NCBI GenBank assembly: GCA_022072085.1
Contig: JAJVII010000006.1
Location: 1-64,000 of the forward strand
Origin: Phycisphaerae bacterium
GTDB taxonomy: Bacteria > Planctomycetota > Phycisphaerae > JAJVII01
Direction of reading: 5' to 3'
Length of the DNA stretch: 64,000 nucleotides
The translations under genes and the position numbers were made by a program. Positions 18,130 through 26,733 of the stretch are shown piece by piece. The stretch's first letter is position 1, and each line of letters starts with the position of its first letter. A model generated the notes under the pieces. The model was not told the origin of the DNA. It searched no databases and saw only the letters and a program-made list of their open reading frames with translations.

Positions 18130-19086
18130 GTGGTAGCGCAAAGCAAAGGGGGTCGGCTGAGGACCCGGTCGCGCACCCTGGCCTCGCTGACGGAGCAGGA
18201 ACGCGGCCTTCTCGAACAGATGAATCGCGAGCCGCTGGAGTTCGTCGATCATCCCGACTTCCGCGGCGACGACGCCGAGGCGCGAATCATGAGGCCGCGC
18301 CTGGCCGGCGGCGAGATTCCCGTTCAGCGTTTCATCCCCGCTGTCGCGGATCCCATTGGGGACCCCGAGCATCTGCACGTCCGGCGGGGTGTGGTCCTGA
18401 AAACCCGGCAGGAACGCACCCTTTTCATGCAGTATAACTACTCCCGCCGCCGCTGGGTGCAGTCGATGCGGTGGCGGGGCGGGCGTCAGATCGGCGTGCG
18501 ACGGCTGCGCCAGGCGATGCACTGGTTCCGCACGATGCTCGACCGCCGGGACATGCTGGCCAACGCGAACATGCCACTGGTCCTGGCGATGGCCAAGCGC
18601 ACACGGCTGACCAACCTCGACTTCCCCGAGCTGGTCAGCGAGGGCAACATGGCCCTGCTGCGGGCGATCGCGAAGTTTGACGTCAGCCGCGGCTTCAAGT
18701 TCTCCACCTACGCCTGCCGGGCGATCCTCAAGGGGTTCAGCCGCGCGTCGATGCGCCTGAGCAGGCTGCGCGAGCGGTTCCCCGCCGAGTTCGACCCGGC
18801 GATGGAGCAGAGCGACTTCATCCAGATGCGTCGGGACGAGGTCGAAGCCGACTGCGTCGCCCAGTTGCGGTCGATCATCACTGCCAATGCAGCGGAACTG
18901 ACGGCTGTGGAGGAGGTCGTCATCCGCAAGCGATTCGCGTTGGACCACGCCGCCGCCGCTGCGCCCCAGACCCTCGACGAAGTCGGCGAGATGATCGGCG
19001 TGACGAAGGAACGCGTCCGCCAGATACAGAACAAGGCCCTGGCGAAGATCAAGGAGGCCCTGGAACGCGAACTGCTGGTAGCGTGA
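18130..19086 (+). CDS. RNA polymerase sigma-70 family factor with N-terminal extension
   Basis: A 318-residue sigma factor. Region 2 is clear at about residues 150-220 (NMPLVLAMAKRTRLTNLDFPELVSEGNMALLRAIAKFDVSRGFKFSTYA). Region 4 with its helix-turn-helix is at ~265-316 (TLDEVGEMIGVTKERVRQIQNKALAKIKEAL). The first ~140 residues form a basic extension (ERTLFMQYNYSRRRWVQSMRW) reminiscent of the segment preceding region 2 in other planctomycete sigma factors. Region 3 looks short, as in group 3/4-like factors, but the full-size region 4 fits the sigma-70 type. No anti-sigma gene is adjacent. It starts at GTG behind AGAGGTGG. Target promoters cannot be inferred. Confidence 0.87.
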   Translation: MVAQSKGGRLRTRSRTLASLTEQERGLLEQMNREPLEFVDHPDFRGDDAEARIMRPRLAGGEIPVQRFIPAVADPIGDPEHLHVRRGVVLKTRQERTLFMQYNYSRRRWVQSMRWRGGRQIGVRRLRQAMHWFRTMLDRRDMLANANMPLVLAMAKRTRLTNLDFPELVSEGNMALLRAIAKFDVSRGFKFSTYACRAILKGFSRASMRLSRLRERFPAEFDPAMEQSDFIQMRRDEVEADCVAQLRSIITANAAELTAVEEVVIRKRFALDHAAAAAPQTLDEVGEMIGVTKERVRQIQNKALAKIKEALERELLVA

Positions 19087-19267
19087 GATTCGGTCTTGAG
19101 AGACGACATGTTAGCCGCGACGCGACGGGGAGCGCGCCCGTACGTAAGGGTCAGACCGCTCGCCTTTCCCCGGCGTCCCGCCCCGCTGCCCTTGCCGGTT
19201 CTCTTCTCTCTCTTCTTCTCCTATCATGATGCAAGCGGGCGAATGCGGCCGGAAAGGAGCCGGGGTC

Positions 19268-20569
19268 TTGAAGATCGCCATCCTCGCCGCCGGGGCGGGC
19301 GGCATGTACTGCGGCAGTTGCATGCGTGACAACACGCTGGCGGCGGCCCTGATCCGCGCCGGCCACGACGTCGCACTCGTGCCGCTCTACACGCCCCTGC
19401 GCACCGACGAGCAGGACGTCAGCATCGGCCACGTGTTCTTCGGCGGCGTCAACGTCTACCTTCAGCATGCAACGCGGCTGTTCCGCCGCACGCCGCGGTT
19501 CGTGGATTGGGTCTTCGATCGCCGCTGGCTGCTCAACCTCGCAGGGCGACGCGGCGCGTCCACCGACCCGGCCCGCCTCGGTCCGCTCACCGTCAGTACG
19601 CTCCGCGGCGACCGCGGCCCGCAGGTAAAGGAAGTCCGCCGCCTCGTCCGCTTCCTGGCCGACTCGGTCCAGCCGCAGGTTGTCACGTTGCCCAACGCAC
19701 TGTTCATCGGCGTGGCCGGGGCTCTGCGCCGCGGGCTGGGCTGCCCGGTCGTCTGCGAGTTGACCGGCGAGGACATCTTCATCGACGCGCTGCCGCAGCC
19801 CTGGCGTGACGAGGCGCTGGGGATGATCCGCGACGCGACCGGGCAGGTGGACCGCTTCGTCGCGTCCAGCCGGTACTACGCCGACCGCATGGCCGACTAC
19901 CTGGCCGTCCCGCGCGAGCGGATTGCCGTTGTCTACCCCGGCATCGCAGCCGACAGCGCGGGCATGACCCCACCGCGACCGGCGAACCGCCCGCCGACCG
20001 TCGGGTACCTCGCCCGGATCTGCGAGGAAAAGGGCTTCGACCGTCTGCTGGCGGCGATGGTGCGTCTGCGCGGTCGGCCCGGGTTCGAGTCGGCCCAACT
20101 CCGATCAGCCGGCTGGCTGGGGGCGGCCCAGCGGGAGTGGTACGATCGGCTGACTCGCCAGGCTGCCGCCGGCCCGCTCTCGGGAGGCTACCATCATCAC
20201 GGCGAGGTGGACCGCGCCGGCAAGATCGCATTCCTGCACGAACTCGACCTGTTGAGCGTTCCCACCGCCTACGCCGAGCCCAAAGGCATCTATCTGCTGG
20301 AGGCATGGGCCGCCGGCGTGCCCGCGGTGCAGGTTGCACACGGCGCGTTCCCCGAACTGATCGAGGCCACCGGCGGGGGCGTGCTCGTGCCCCCCGGCGA
20401 CGAGACCGCGCTGGCCGACGCCTTGGCTGACCTGCTGACCGACCACGACCGCCGCCTCCGCCTCGGCCAGGCCGCCCGGTCGGCCGTCCTGGCCCGCTTC
20501 ACCGACGCCCACATGGCCGGCGCGATGTTGAAAGTTTTCGAGGAGGCCATCGCGCCTGCGGGGGAATGA
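19268..20569 (+). CDS. GT4-family glycosyltransferase
   Basis: A 433-residue cytoplasmic retaining glycosyltransferase of the GT4 (GT-B fold) type. The N-terminal domain starts MKIAILAAGAGGMYCGSCMRDN, a glycine-rich loop typical of the acceptor-domain start. The C-terminal domain has the GT4 E-x7-E signature in AEPKGIYLLEAWAAGVPAVQ, followed by GGGVLVPPGDETALADAL. A TTG start at 19268 is chosen because AAGGAG lies nine bases upstream and the protein then begins at the fold. The ATGs at 19226 and 19229 overlap a possible -10 box (TATCAT, 19222-19227). The gene stands alone, so substrate and product are unknown. Confidence 0.82.
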   Translation: MKIAILAAGAGGMYCGSCMRDNTLAAALIRAGHDVALVPLYTPLRTDEQDVSIGHVFFGGVNVYLQHATRLFRRTPRFVDWVFDRRWLLNLAGRRGASTDPARLGPLTVSTLRGDRGPQVKEVRRLVRFLADSVQPQVVTLPNALFIGVAGALRRGLGCPVVCELTGEDIFIDALPQPWRDEALGMIRDATGQVDRFVASSRYYADRMADYLAVPRERIAVVYPGIAADSAGMTPPRPANRPPTVGYLARICEEKGFDRLLAAMVRLRGRPGFESAQLRSAGWLGAAQREWYDRLTRQAAAGPLSGGYHHHGEVDRAGKIAFLHELDLLSVPTAYAEPKGIYLLEAWAAGVPAVQVAHGAFPELIEATGGGVLVPPGDETALADALADLLTDHDRRLRLGQAARSAVLARFTDAHMAGAMLKVFEEAIAPAGE

Positions 20570-20608
20570 TCTACACGAAGGGGGGAGAAGGGCCACGATG
20601 GCGGGGAG

Positions 20609-20639
20609 AATGTGAAATGCGCAATGATCAATGTGAAAT
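20609..20639. repeat. Direct repeat with 21-bp period upstream of the ABC transporter
   Basis: AATGTGAAAT occurs at 20609-20618 and again at 20630-20639, exactly 21 bp apart, so both copies face the same side of the helix. This AT-rich patch lies 107 bp upstream of the ABC ATPase start in an otherwise GC-rich region. It could be a tandem operator or part of a dispersed intergenic repeat. Confidence 0.45.
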
Positions 20640-20745
20640 CACCTCCGAGCCACTCCTCTCGCGGGGAGCACAGTTTTCCATCGTGCCCCGGGGCGCGTAG
20701 AAGTATAACAATCAGGCGGCCAACCTCTGCTGGCAGGGCACGTCG

Positions 20746-21438
20746 ATGAGCGGAACGCCGGACTCGCTGGTGGTCGATCAGGTCACGCGGGACTACCCCA
20801 CGGCGGGTGAGCCCCTGCGTGTGCTGCGCGGGGTGTCGTTGCGGATGACGCCGGGCGATCGCGTCGCGGTTGTCGGGCCCTCCGGGTCGGGCAAGAGCAC
20901 GCTGCTGAATATCCTGGGCACGCTGGATCGGCCGACGACGGGGAGCGTCCGGCTGGGGGCGACCGACCCGTTTGCGCTGGGCGCGAGAGAACTGGCTGCC
21001 TTCCGGGCGTCGCGGATCGGTTTCGTATTCCAGGAGCATCACCTGCTGGGCCAGTGCACTGCACTGGAGAACGTGCTGCTGGCGCCGTTGGCTCGCGGCC
21101 GCGTGGACGACGCGGCGCGGAATCGGGCGGCGGCGCTGCTGGAGCGGGTCGGCCTCACAGACAGGGCCGGCCACCTGCCCAGCGAACTGAGCGGCGGCGA
21201 GCGGCAGCGGGTGGCCATCGTGCGTGCGCTGATGAACGAGCCATCGCTGCTGCTGGCCGACGAGCCGACGGGCAACCTGGATGCCCAGTCCGGCCGCCGC
21301 GTCGGCGACCTGTTTCTGGAACTGGCCCGCGAGTCCGGCGCGATCCTGGTCGTCGTCACCCACAGCGCCGCGCTGGCCGAGCAGGTTGGTCGCTCGCTGC
21401 GGCTGGAAGGTGGCGTGCTGACCGATGGGACGCAGTGA
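20746..21438 (+). CDS. ABC transporter ATPase, LolD/MacB type
   Basis: A 230-residue ATPase that powers the large FtsX-type permease encoded next. Walker A is GPSGSGKST (residues 44-52), the Q-loop is FQEHHLLGQ, the signature is LSGGERQRVAIVRAL, Walker B is SLLLADEP with the following TGNLD, and the switch histidine is in VVTHSAAL. The GQCTALENVLLAPL segment is characteristic of the LolD/MacB/FtsE class, which drives mechanotransmission rather than substrate passage through the membrane. The 120-base gap to the permease carries an AT-rich imperfect inverted repeat (21449-21505). Likely roles are lipoprotein release, envelope remodelling or peptide efflux; sequence alone cannot choose. Confidence 0.92.
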   Translation: MSGTPDSLVVDQVTRDYPTAGEPLRVLRGVSLRMTPGDRVAVVGPSGSGKSTLLNILGTLDRPTTGSVRLGATDPFALGARELAAFRASRIGFVFQEHHLLGQCTALENVLLAPLARGRVDDAARNRAAALLERVGLTDRAGHLPSELSGGERQRVAIVRALMNEPSLLLADEPTGNLDAQSGRRVGDLFLELARESGAILVVVTHSAALAEQVGRSLRLEGGVLTDGTQ

Positions 21439-21448
21439 CGGGTGTGGA

Positions 21449-21505
21449 GTTTGAAGTTTCAAGTTGAAGAAGCATGGTTCCCCTCTTTCACTTGACACTC
21501 GAAAC
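21449..21505. repeat. AT-rich imperfect inverted repeat between ABC ATPase and permease
   Basis: The left arm at 21449-21469 and right arm at 21485-21505 match as inverted copies at 16 of 21 positions, separated by 15 bases. The left arm also contains TTGAA-GT-TTCAA. The segment is far poorer in G+C than its surroundings and resembles a small palindromic intergenic repeat. As RNA it could fold between the two operon genes. Confidence 0.4.
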
Positions 21506-21558
21506 CTGTAGCTCGCAACTGCTTCGCTGGCGGTCGGCTCATTAGAGAGATTCCCGGC

Positions 21559-24500
21559 ATGACGTCGTTGGGTCTCATCCTGCGGAACCTCTGGCACTTT
21601 CGCCGCCAGAACCTGGCGATTGCGGCCGGGATGGCCGTCGCCACCGCGGCGCTGGCTGGGGCGCTGATGGTCGGCGACAGCGTCCGCGTCAGCTTGCGCG
21701 ACCTGGCGATCCGACGGCTGGGGCCTGTCGACCACGCGATGAGCACGGCAGCGCCGTTCGACGCTGACCTGGGCGAGCGGCTGGCGGCCGACCCGGCATT
21801 CGCAGCCCACTTCAAACGATGCATCGCAGGGCTTTCGGTCAGGGGCGGGGCGTCCAACCGCAAGAGCGGCGCGCAGGCGGCCCAAACTGCTGGCGTCAGC
21901 ATTCTTGCGCTGGACGGCTGGATGGACGTTGCCCCCGGGCGATGCGTGATCAACCGCACGCTGGCCGAGGACCTGAACGTTGCTGTTGGCGATCCCATCG
22001 ACCTGACGGTGCCGATGCTGTCGGACCTGCCGCTGGATTCGCTGATGGCCCGGCGGCAGCGGCAGAACCGGGCGGCGGTCCTCCGCGTGACGGTCGGGAC
22101 TATCGCCGACGGCGACGGTTGGGAGGCGACGTTCAGCCTCCAGAGCAGCCAGCGGGCCGAGCGGCTGGCGTGGGTGAACGCAGGCGACCTGCGGGCGAAG
22201 GTCGTCCGTCGTCCTCGGGGCCGGGCGACGAGTCAGCCGGCGGTGGCGCGGGTGTGCAATCTGCTACTGGTTCAGGCTCGCGCCGACAGCGCCGGCAAGG
22301 AAGGCGCGGTAACGCTGAACGAGGCGCTCGGCCGGGCGATGAACCTGGGCGACCTGGGGCTGGAGATCGCGCCGGTCGAGCCGGGCACGGCTGCGCTGAC
22401 CTCGCGGCGCACCTATCTGGGGCCGGGCATCGAGCAGGCGGCCCGCGACGCGGCGGAGGCGGCCGGGGTCCAGCCGCAACTGGTGAGTGTCTACCTGGCC
22501 AATGCGGTGAACCGCGCGGCCGCCGACGGCAGGCCGGCTGCGAGCATCCACTACGCCGTCGTGGCCGGGCTGAGCGAGCCACCTGGCGGGGCCGTCGGCC
22601 CGGACGAGATCGTGCTGAACGAGTGGGCGGCCGGCGCCGATCGGCTGAACGCGCGGGTCGGGGACACGGTGCGGCTGTCCTACTACCGCCGCGGGCCGGG
22701 CGGGGAGTTGGTCGAGCAGTCGTCGGCCGATGCGCCGAGCACGTCGGCGGGGCAGGGGTTCCGCGTGGCGCGGATCGTGCCAATGGCGGGGCTGGGCGCG
22801 GACCGTAAGCTCACGCCGTCGTTCGAGGGGATGACCGATGCGGCGACGATCGGGCAGTGGGACCCTCCGGCCGGCATGCACATCGATCGCAAACTCGCCG
22901 ACGAAGCCTACTGGGATCGCTACGGGCCGGCGCCCCAGGTGTTCGTGAACGTCCGGACGGCGGAGCGCCTGTGGGGCGATGTCTTCGGCGACCTGACCAG
23001 CGTGCGTGTGCCGGCGGCGTCGGCTGAGGCGTTCGCGGCGGAACTGCGGCGACGCGTGACGCCGATGATGGGGGGCATGTTCTTCCGGCCGGTGAAGGCT
23101 CAGAACGTGGCGGCGGCGGACGGACCGACGGATTTCGGGCAGATATTCATCGGGATGAGCTTCTACCTGATCGCGGCGGCGGGCCTGCTCGTGGCGCTGC
23201 TGTTCGGACTGGGCATCGAGCAGCGAAGCCGGCAGATCGGTCTGCTGGGGGCGCTGGGGTTCGGCCGCGGGCGCGTGCGGCGGCTGGCGCTGGCGGAGGC
23301 GGCGGCGCTTGCGGTCGTCGGGGCGAGCGTGGGGCTCGCGGGGGCGGCGGGCTACTCGTGGCTGGTCATGGCCGGCCTGCGGACGTGGTGGGTGGCGGCG
23401 GTGGGGACGACGCAGTTGCACTTGGCCGTGACGCCTGCGACGGTCGCGACGGGTTGGGCGGCGGGTGTGGCCGTCGCGCTGCTGGCGGTGTCCGGCGCGG
23501 TGTGGAGGCTCGGGCGGGCCGAGGCGGCGGCGTTGCTGGCCGGTGCGTGGGGAGTGCCCACGATGGCCCGCCGTCGGGGTGGCCGGGTGGGCCGGGTGGC
23601 CGGGGTCTTGATGGCTGCGGGAACCGTGGGGCTCTTTGTCGCGCCGATGGCAGGCGGCCTGTCGCCTCAGGCCGGGTTCCTGTCCGGCGGCGGGCTGCTG
23701 CTGGCGGCGGCGCTGGTTCTCCTGGCAACTCGGTGGCGGGCCGGTCGCGGCAGCCGGAAGGTCGGCGCAGCGGTCGTGAGCCTGGGACTGGCCAACGCGT
23801 CGCGCAACCCCGGTCGCAGCGTGCTGGCGGTGGGGCTCCTGGCGCTGGCGGCGTTCAGCCTCGTGACGGTCGCGGCATTTCGCGAGGGGGAGGTGAGCGA
23901 CACGTCGCGCAAGACGAGCGGGGCTGGCGGGTTCACGGCCATCCTTCAGGCGGACATCCCCCTGGCGGGCGACTTGAACACCGCCGACGGGCGCCTGGCG
24001 CTGGGGCTGGATGCGAACGATCCGATCTGGAGCGACGCCACGTACGTCGGCATGCGCCTCGCGCCTGGGCAGGACATCAGTTGCCTGAACCTCACCCGCC
24101 CGACGCATCCGGCGATCCTGGGGGTGCCGGAGGCGATGATCCTGCGCGGCGGTTTTGCGTTTGCCCGCAACATTGACACGCAGCAGGAGAACCGTTGGTT
24201 GCTGCTCACCGACGCCTCGGCCGACGACGCAATTCCCGTCATCGCCGACGACGACACGGCCACCTACCTGCTCAAGCTGGCGCCGGGCGACACGATGTCC
24301 GTCGCGGATGCGGGTGGCCACGCACACACGCTGCGGCTGGTCGCGACGCTCAAGGGCAGCATCTTTCAGGGCCAGCTTCTGATGGCCGACGCCCGCTTCC
24401 GCAGCCTGTTCCCGGCCGACGCCGGCGACGGGGTCGTGCTGATCGAGCCCAAGGCCGGCGTGACGCCCGCCGGCATGGCTGAGCTTCGGCGTCGCCTCTC

Positions 24501-24957
24501 CGCGTCGCTGGCTGACTTCGCCGTGCGCGTCGAGCCCACCGCCGACCGCCTCGCACGCTACCAGGAGGTGGCCAACACCTACCTGGCCACCTTCCAACTG
24601 CTGGGCGCCCTGGGCCTGCTGCTGGGCACGGCCGGCCTGGCCGTCGTGCTCGTCCGGTCGCTGATCGAGCGTCGCAGCGAACTGGCGTTGCTGGCGGCGA
24701 TGGGTTTCGCGCCCGGACGGCGTCTCCTGCTTGTCGTGGCAGAGAACGCGTGGCTGCTCCTGCTGGGCGTGCTGCTGGGGACGGTCACTGCCGGCCTGGG
24801 CGTCGCGCCGACAGTTGCGACGGGTGCGCACCCGCTCAATTTCGCCGCTCTGGCCGCCAGCCTCGGCGGCGTGCTGCTGGTCGGCCTGCTGGCCCTGGTC
24901 GTGGCCGCGCGGTTGGCCGCCCGTCACTACACCCCAGCCGACCTGCGCCGGGAGTAA
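21559..24957 (+). CDS. Large FtsX/MacB-type ABC permease
   Basis: A 1132-residue inner-membrane permease, partner of the ATPase at 20746. A single N-terminal helix (LAIAAGMAVATAALAGALMVGDSV) is followed by a large extracytoplasmic domain of about 460 residues. Next come a first FtsX core around residues 530-660 (GLGIEQRSRQIGLLGALGFGRGRVRRL), further hydrophobic segments, a helix near 755 (SVLAVGLLALAAFSLVTVAAF), a second soluble domain, and a second FtsX core at the C terminus (IERRSELALLAAMGFAPGRRLLL). This is the ten-helix double-FtsX architecture. The C terminus TPADLRRE is a normal permease ending. The bases right after the stop encode a PEP-CTERM-like tail in the same frame. Confidence 0.87.
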   Translation: MTSLGLILRNLWHFRRQNLAIAAGMAVATAALAGALMVGDSVRVSLRDLAIRRLGPVDHAMSTAAPFDADLGERLAADPAFAAHFKRCIAGLSVRGGASNRKSGAQAAQTAGVSILALDGWMDVAPGRCVINRTLAEDLNVAVGDPIDLTVPMLSDLPLDSLMARRQRQNRAAVLRVTVGTIADGDGWEATFSLQSSQRAERLAWVNAGDLRAKVVRRPRGRATSQPAVARVCNLLLVQARADSAGKEGAVTLNEALGRAMNLGDLGLEIAPVEPGTAALTSRRTYLGPGIEQAARDAAEAAGVQPQLVSVYLANAVNRAAADGRPAASIHYAVVAGLSEPPGGAVGPDEIVLNEWAAGADRLNARVGDTVRLSYYRRGPGGELVEQSSADAPSTSAGQGFRVARIVPMAGLGADRKLTPSFEGMTDAATIGQWDPPAGMHIDRKLADEAYWDRYGPAPQVFVNVRTAERLWGDVFGDLTSVRVPAASAEAFAAELRRRVTPMMGGMFFRPVKAQNVAAADGPTDFGQIFIGMSFYLIAAAGLLVALLFGLGIEQRSRQIGLLGALGFGRGRVRRLALAEAAALAVVGASVGLAGAAGYSWLVMAGLRTWWVAAVGTTQLHLAVTPATVATGWAAGVAVALLAVSGAVWRLGRAEAAALLAGAWGVPTMARRRGGRVGRVAGVLMAAGTVGLFVAPMAGGLSPQAGFLSGGGLLLAAALVLLATRWRAGRGSRKVGAAVVSLGLANASRNPGRSVLAVGLLALAAFSLVTVAAFREGEVSDTSRKTSGAGGFTAILQADIPLAGDLNTADGRLALGLDANDPIWSDATYVGMRLAPGQDISCLNLTRPTHPAILGVPEAMILRGGFAFARNIDTQQENRWLLLTDASADDAIPVIADDDTATYLLKLAPGDTMSVADAGGHAHTLRLVATLKGSIFQGQLLMADARFRSLFPADAGDGVVLIEPKAGVTPAGMAELRRRLSASLADFAVRVEPTADRLARYQEVANTYLATFQLLGALGLLLGTAGLAVVLVRSLIERRSELALLAAMGFAPGRRLLLVVAENAWLLLLGVLLGTVTAGLGVAPTVATGAHPLNFAALAASLGGVLLVGLLALVVAARLAARHYTPADLRRE

Positions 24958-25035
24958 CCGGCGTCGCTGGGGCTGCTGGCGCTGGGCGGGATCGGCCTGA
25001 TCGGCCGGGCAGCTCGACGCCGCTGGCAGCGGTGA
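24958..25035 (+). pseudogene. PEP-CTERM-like sorting-signal remnant after the permease stop
   Basis: Directly after the permease TAA, in the same frame, 25 codons read PASLGLLALGGIGLIGR then AARRRWQR and a stop. This matches the PEP-CTERM sorting signal in order: a PAS element, a glycine/leucine-rich membrane helix, and an arginine cluster. The permease sequence just before the stop ends ...RRE, so only the E of a P-E-P could be present. No start codon or upstream PEP-CTERM protein body is present. The simplest reading is the surviving 3' end of a deleted PEP-CTERM gene. Chance similarity in GC-rich DNA is possible but the length of match argues against it. Confidence 0.5.
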
Positions 25036-25060
25036 ATCTCCCTTCAAGTCGATCCCTCCT

Positions 25061-25090
25061 GACGCCGGGCGGCTGACACCGTCCGGCGTC
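25061..25090 (+). terminator. Hairpin downstream of the ABC operon
   Basis: GACGCCGG (25061-25068) and CCGGCGTC (25083-25090) form a perfect 8-bp stem. Only a short TCCTC tract follows, so it may end or stabilise the transcript rather than act as a classic terminator. Confidence 0.4.
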
Positions 25091-25222
25091 TCCTCAGTGG
25101 CATTCAAGGCCTGCCGACGGCGATGACTGGGCGCGAGCCGGGGGCGGTCTCCCGAGTGAACCCCGGCGCGGGTTCTCGTCGATAGTTCTCTGGGGGCAGC
25201 ACTAGCCGCCAGGGAGCACGCC

Positions 25223-26662
25223 ATGCAGACGAGTCCGGGATACAGCATCACCGTTCGACTGGAAATCCGGGACCGGCCCGGGACGTTTGCGAAGATTGCG
25301 TCGGCCATCGGCGAGCAGGAGGGCAACCTGGACGCCGTGGATCTGGTGGGCACCGCCAAAGGGGTGAAACTCCGCGACGTGACGGTGGAGTGTCGCGACG
25401 AGGCCCACGCCGGGCGGATCCTCGACGCCCTGCGCCGGATCGACGGCGTCAAGCTGGTCCGCTGGCAGGACCAGGTGTTCCGCATCCACATGGGCGGGAA
25501 GATTCACATCGCCAACAAGATGCCGGTGACCTCGCGGGCTGCGCTGAGCATGGCCTATACGCCGGGCGTGGCCCGGGTCTGCCGGGCCATCGCGGCCGCG
25601 CCGCAGCGGGCGTGGAACCTGACGATCAAGAAGAACAGCGTCGCGGTGGTGACCAACGGGACGGCCGTCCTGGGCTTGGGCGACATCGGCCCGGCGGCGG
25701 CGCTGCCGGTGATGGAAGGCAAGGCGATGCTCTTCAAGGAATTCGGCCACGTCGATGCCTATCCCATCTGCCTGGACTGCCGCGAGAGCGACGAGTTGGT
25801 GCGCATCGTCAAGGCCATCTCACCGCAATTCGGCGGGATCAACCTGGAGGACATCGCTGCGCCGCAGTGCTTCGAGGTCGAGGCCCGACTCAAAAGCGAG
25901 TTGGACATTCCCGTCTTCCACGACGACCAGCACGGCACAGCCGTTGTGGTGACCGCGGCGCTGACCAACGCGCTCAAGCTGCTCGGCCGCAGTTTCGCGG
26001 ACCTGCGGATCGTGATGACCGGCGTGGGGGCAGCCGGCGTGGCCTGCGCGAAGATGCTGCTGGCGATGGGCGCGGGCCACCTGGTCGGCGTGGATCGCGC
26101 GGGGGCCGTTTACGAGGGGCGGACCGAGCACATGAACCCGGCCAAGGAGTGGTTCGCCCGCAACACCAACCAGGAGCGGCTTCGCGGCGGGCTGGCTGAG
26201 GTGTGCGAGGGGGCGAACATGTTCCTGGGCCTCTCTGCGCCGGGCCTGCTGGCGGCCGATCACCTGGCGCGGATGGCGGAGGGGCCGATCGTCTTTGCGC
26301 TGGCAAACCCCGACCCGGAGATCGACCCGGCTGAGGCCGAGAAGTACGCCAGCGTCGTCGCGACCGGCCGAAGCGACTATCCCAACCAGATCAACAACGT
26401 GCTCTGCTTCCCGGGCCTGTTCCGCGGCTGCCTGGACGCGCGGGCCAGCGACATCAACCAGGAGATGCTGCTGGCGGCGGCCGGAGCAATTGCCGCCCTG
26501 GTGGACGACGACCACCTCTCCAGCGACTACATCATTCCCAGCCCGTTCGACCGGCGGGTCGCGCGCGACGTGTCCCGGGCCGTGTCAGCGGCGGCCGTCA
26601 AGACCGGCGTTGCCCGCGGCTGGGAAAGCGAGGAGGCCGTCCTTCACCACTGGGTGGAGTAG
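25223..26662 (+). CDS. NAD(P)-dependent malic enzyme with N-terminal ACT domain
   Basis: A 479-residue malic enzyme that oxidatively decarboxylates malate to pyruvate in the cytoplasm. Residues ~1-85 form an ACT domain ([31 protein letters not shown]), expected to bind a small effector, often an amino acid. The catalytic part follows with [39 protein letters not shown] and HDDQHGTA, then the dinucleotide fold [17 protein letters not shown]. The C-terminal [17 protein letters not shown] is diagnostic of the short prokaryotic malic enzymes. ACT fusions of this kind are known in several phyla. It appears to be a single-gene unit. Coenzyme preference is not obvious. Confidence 0.93.
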   Translation: MQTSPGYSITVRLEIRDRPGTFAKIASAIGEQEGNLDAVDLVGTAKGVKLRDVTVECRDEAHAGRILDALRRIDGVKLVRWQDQVFRIHMGGKIHIANKMPVTSRAALSMAYTPGVARVCRAIAAAPQRAWNLTIKKNSVAVVTNGTAVLGLGDIGPAAALPVMEGKAMLFKEFGHVDAYPICLDCRESDELVRIVKAISPQFGGINLEDIAAPQCFEVEARLKSELDIPVFHDDQHGTAVVVTAALTNALKLLGRSFADLRIVMTGVGAAGVACAKMLLAMGAGHLVGVDRAGAVYEGRTEHMNPAKEWFARNTNQERLRGGLAEVCEGANMFLGLSAPGLLAADHLARMAEGPIVFALANPDPEIDPAEAEKYASVVATGRSDYPNQINNVLCFPGLFRGCLDARASDINQEMLLAAAGAIAALVDDDHLSSDYIIPSPFDRRVARDVSRAVSAAAVKTGVARGWESEEAVLHHWVE

Positions 26663-26693
26663 GCGGGCGGCTGCGATCGCACACACCACGTCC

Positions 26694-26722
26694 CTGACAC
26701 CGGGCCGCCGGGCCGGTATGAT
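26694..26722 (+). promoter_or_regulatory. Strong promoter placed almost on the PQQ-propeller start codon
   Basis: CTGACA (26694-26699) and TATGAT (26717-26722) have a 17-bp spacer. Transcription should begin near 26729, only about five bases before the ATG at 26734. No ribosome-binding site is present, so the mRNA is predicted to be leaderless or nearly so. Confidence 0.6.
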
Positions 26723-26733
26723 TGCTCACGATC

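Noticed and set aside
20609-20639. Short CRISPR-like direct repeat
   Set aside because: There are only two 10-base copies with an 11-base spacer and no cas gene, so it is not an array.
22264-25491. 1075-residue open frame on the minus strand
   Set aside because: It overlaps the FtsX-type permease and the malic enzyme start. The Arg/Gln/His-rich composition marks it as a shadow frame.
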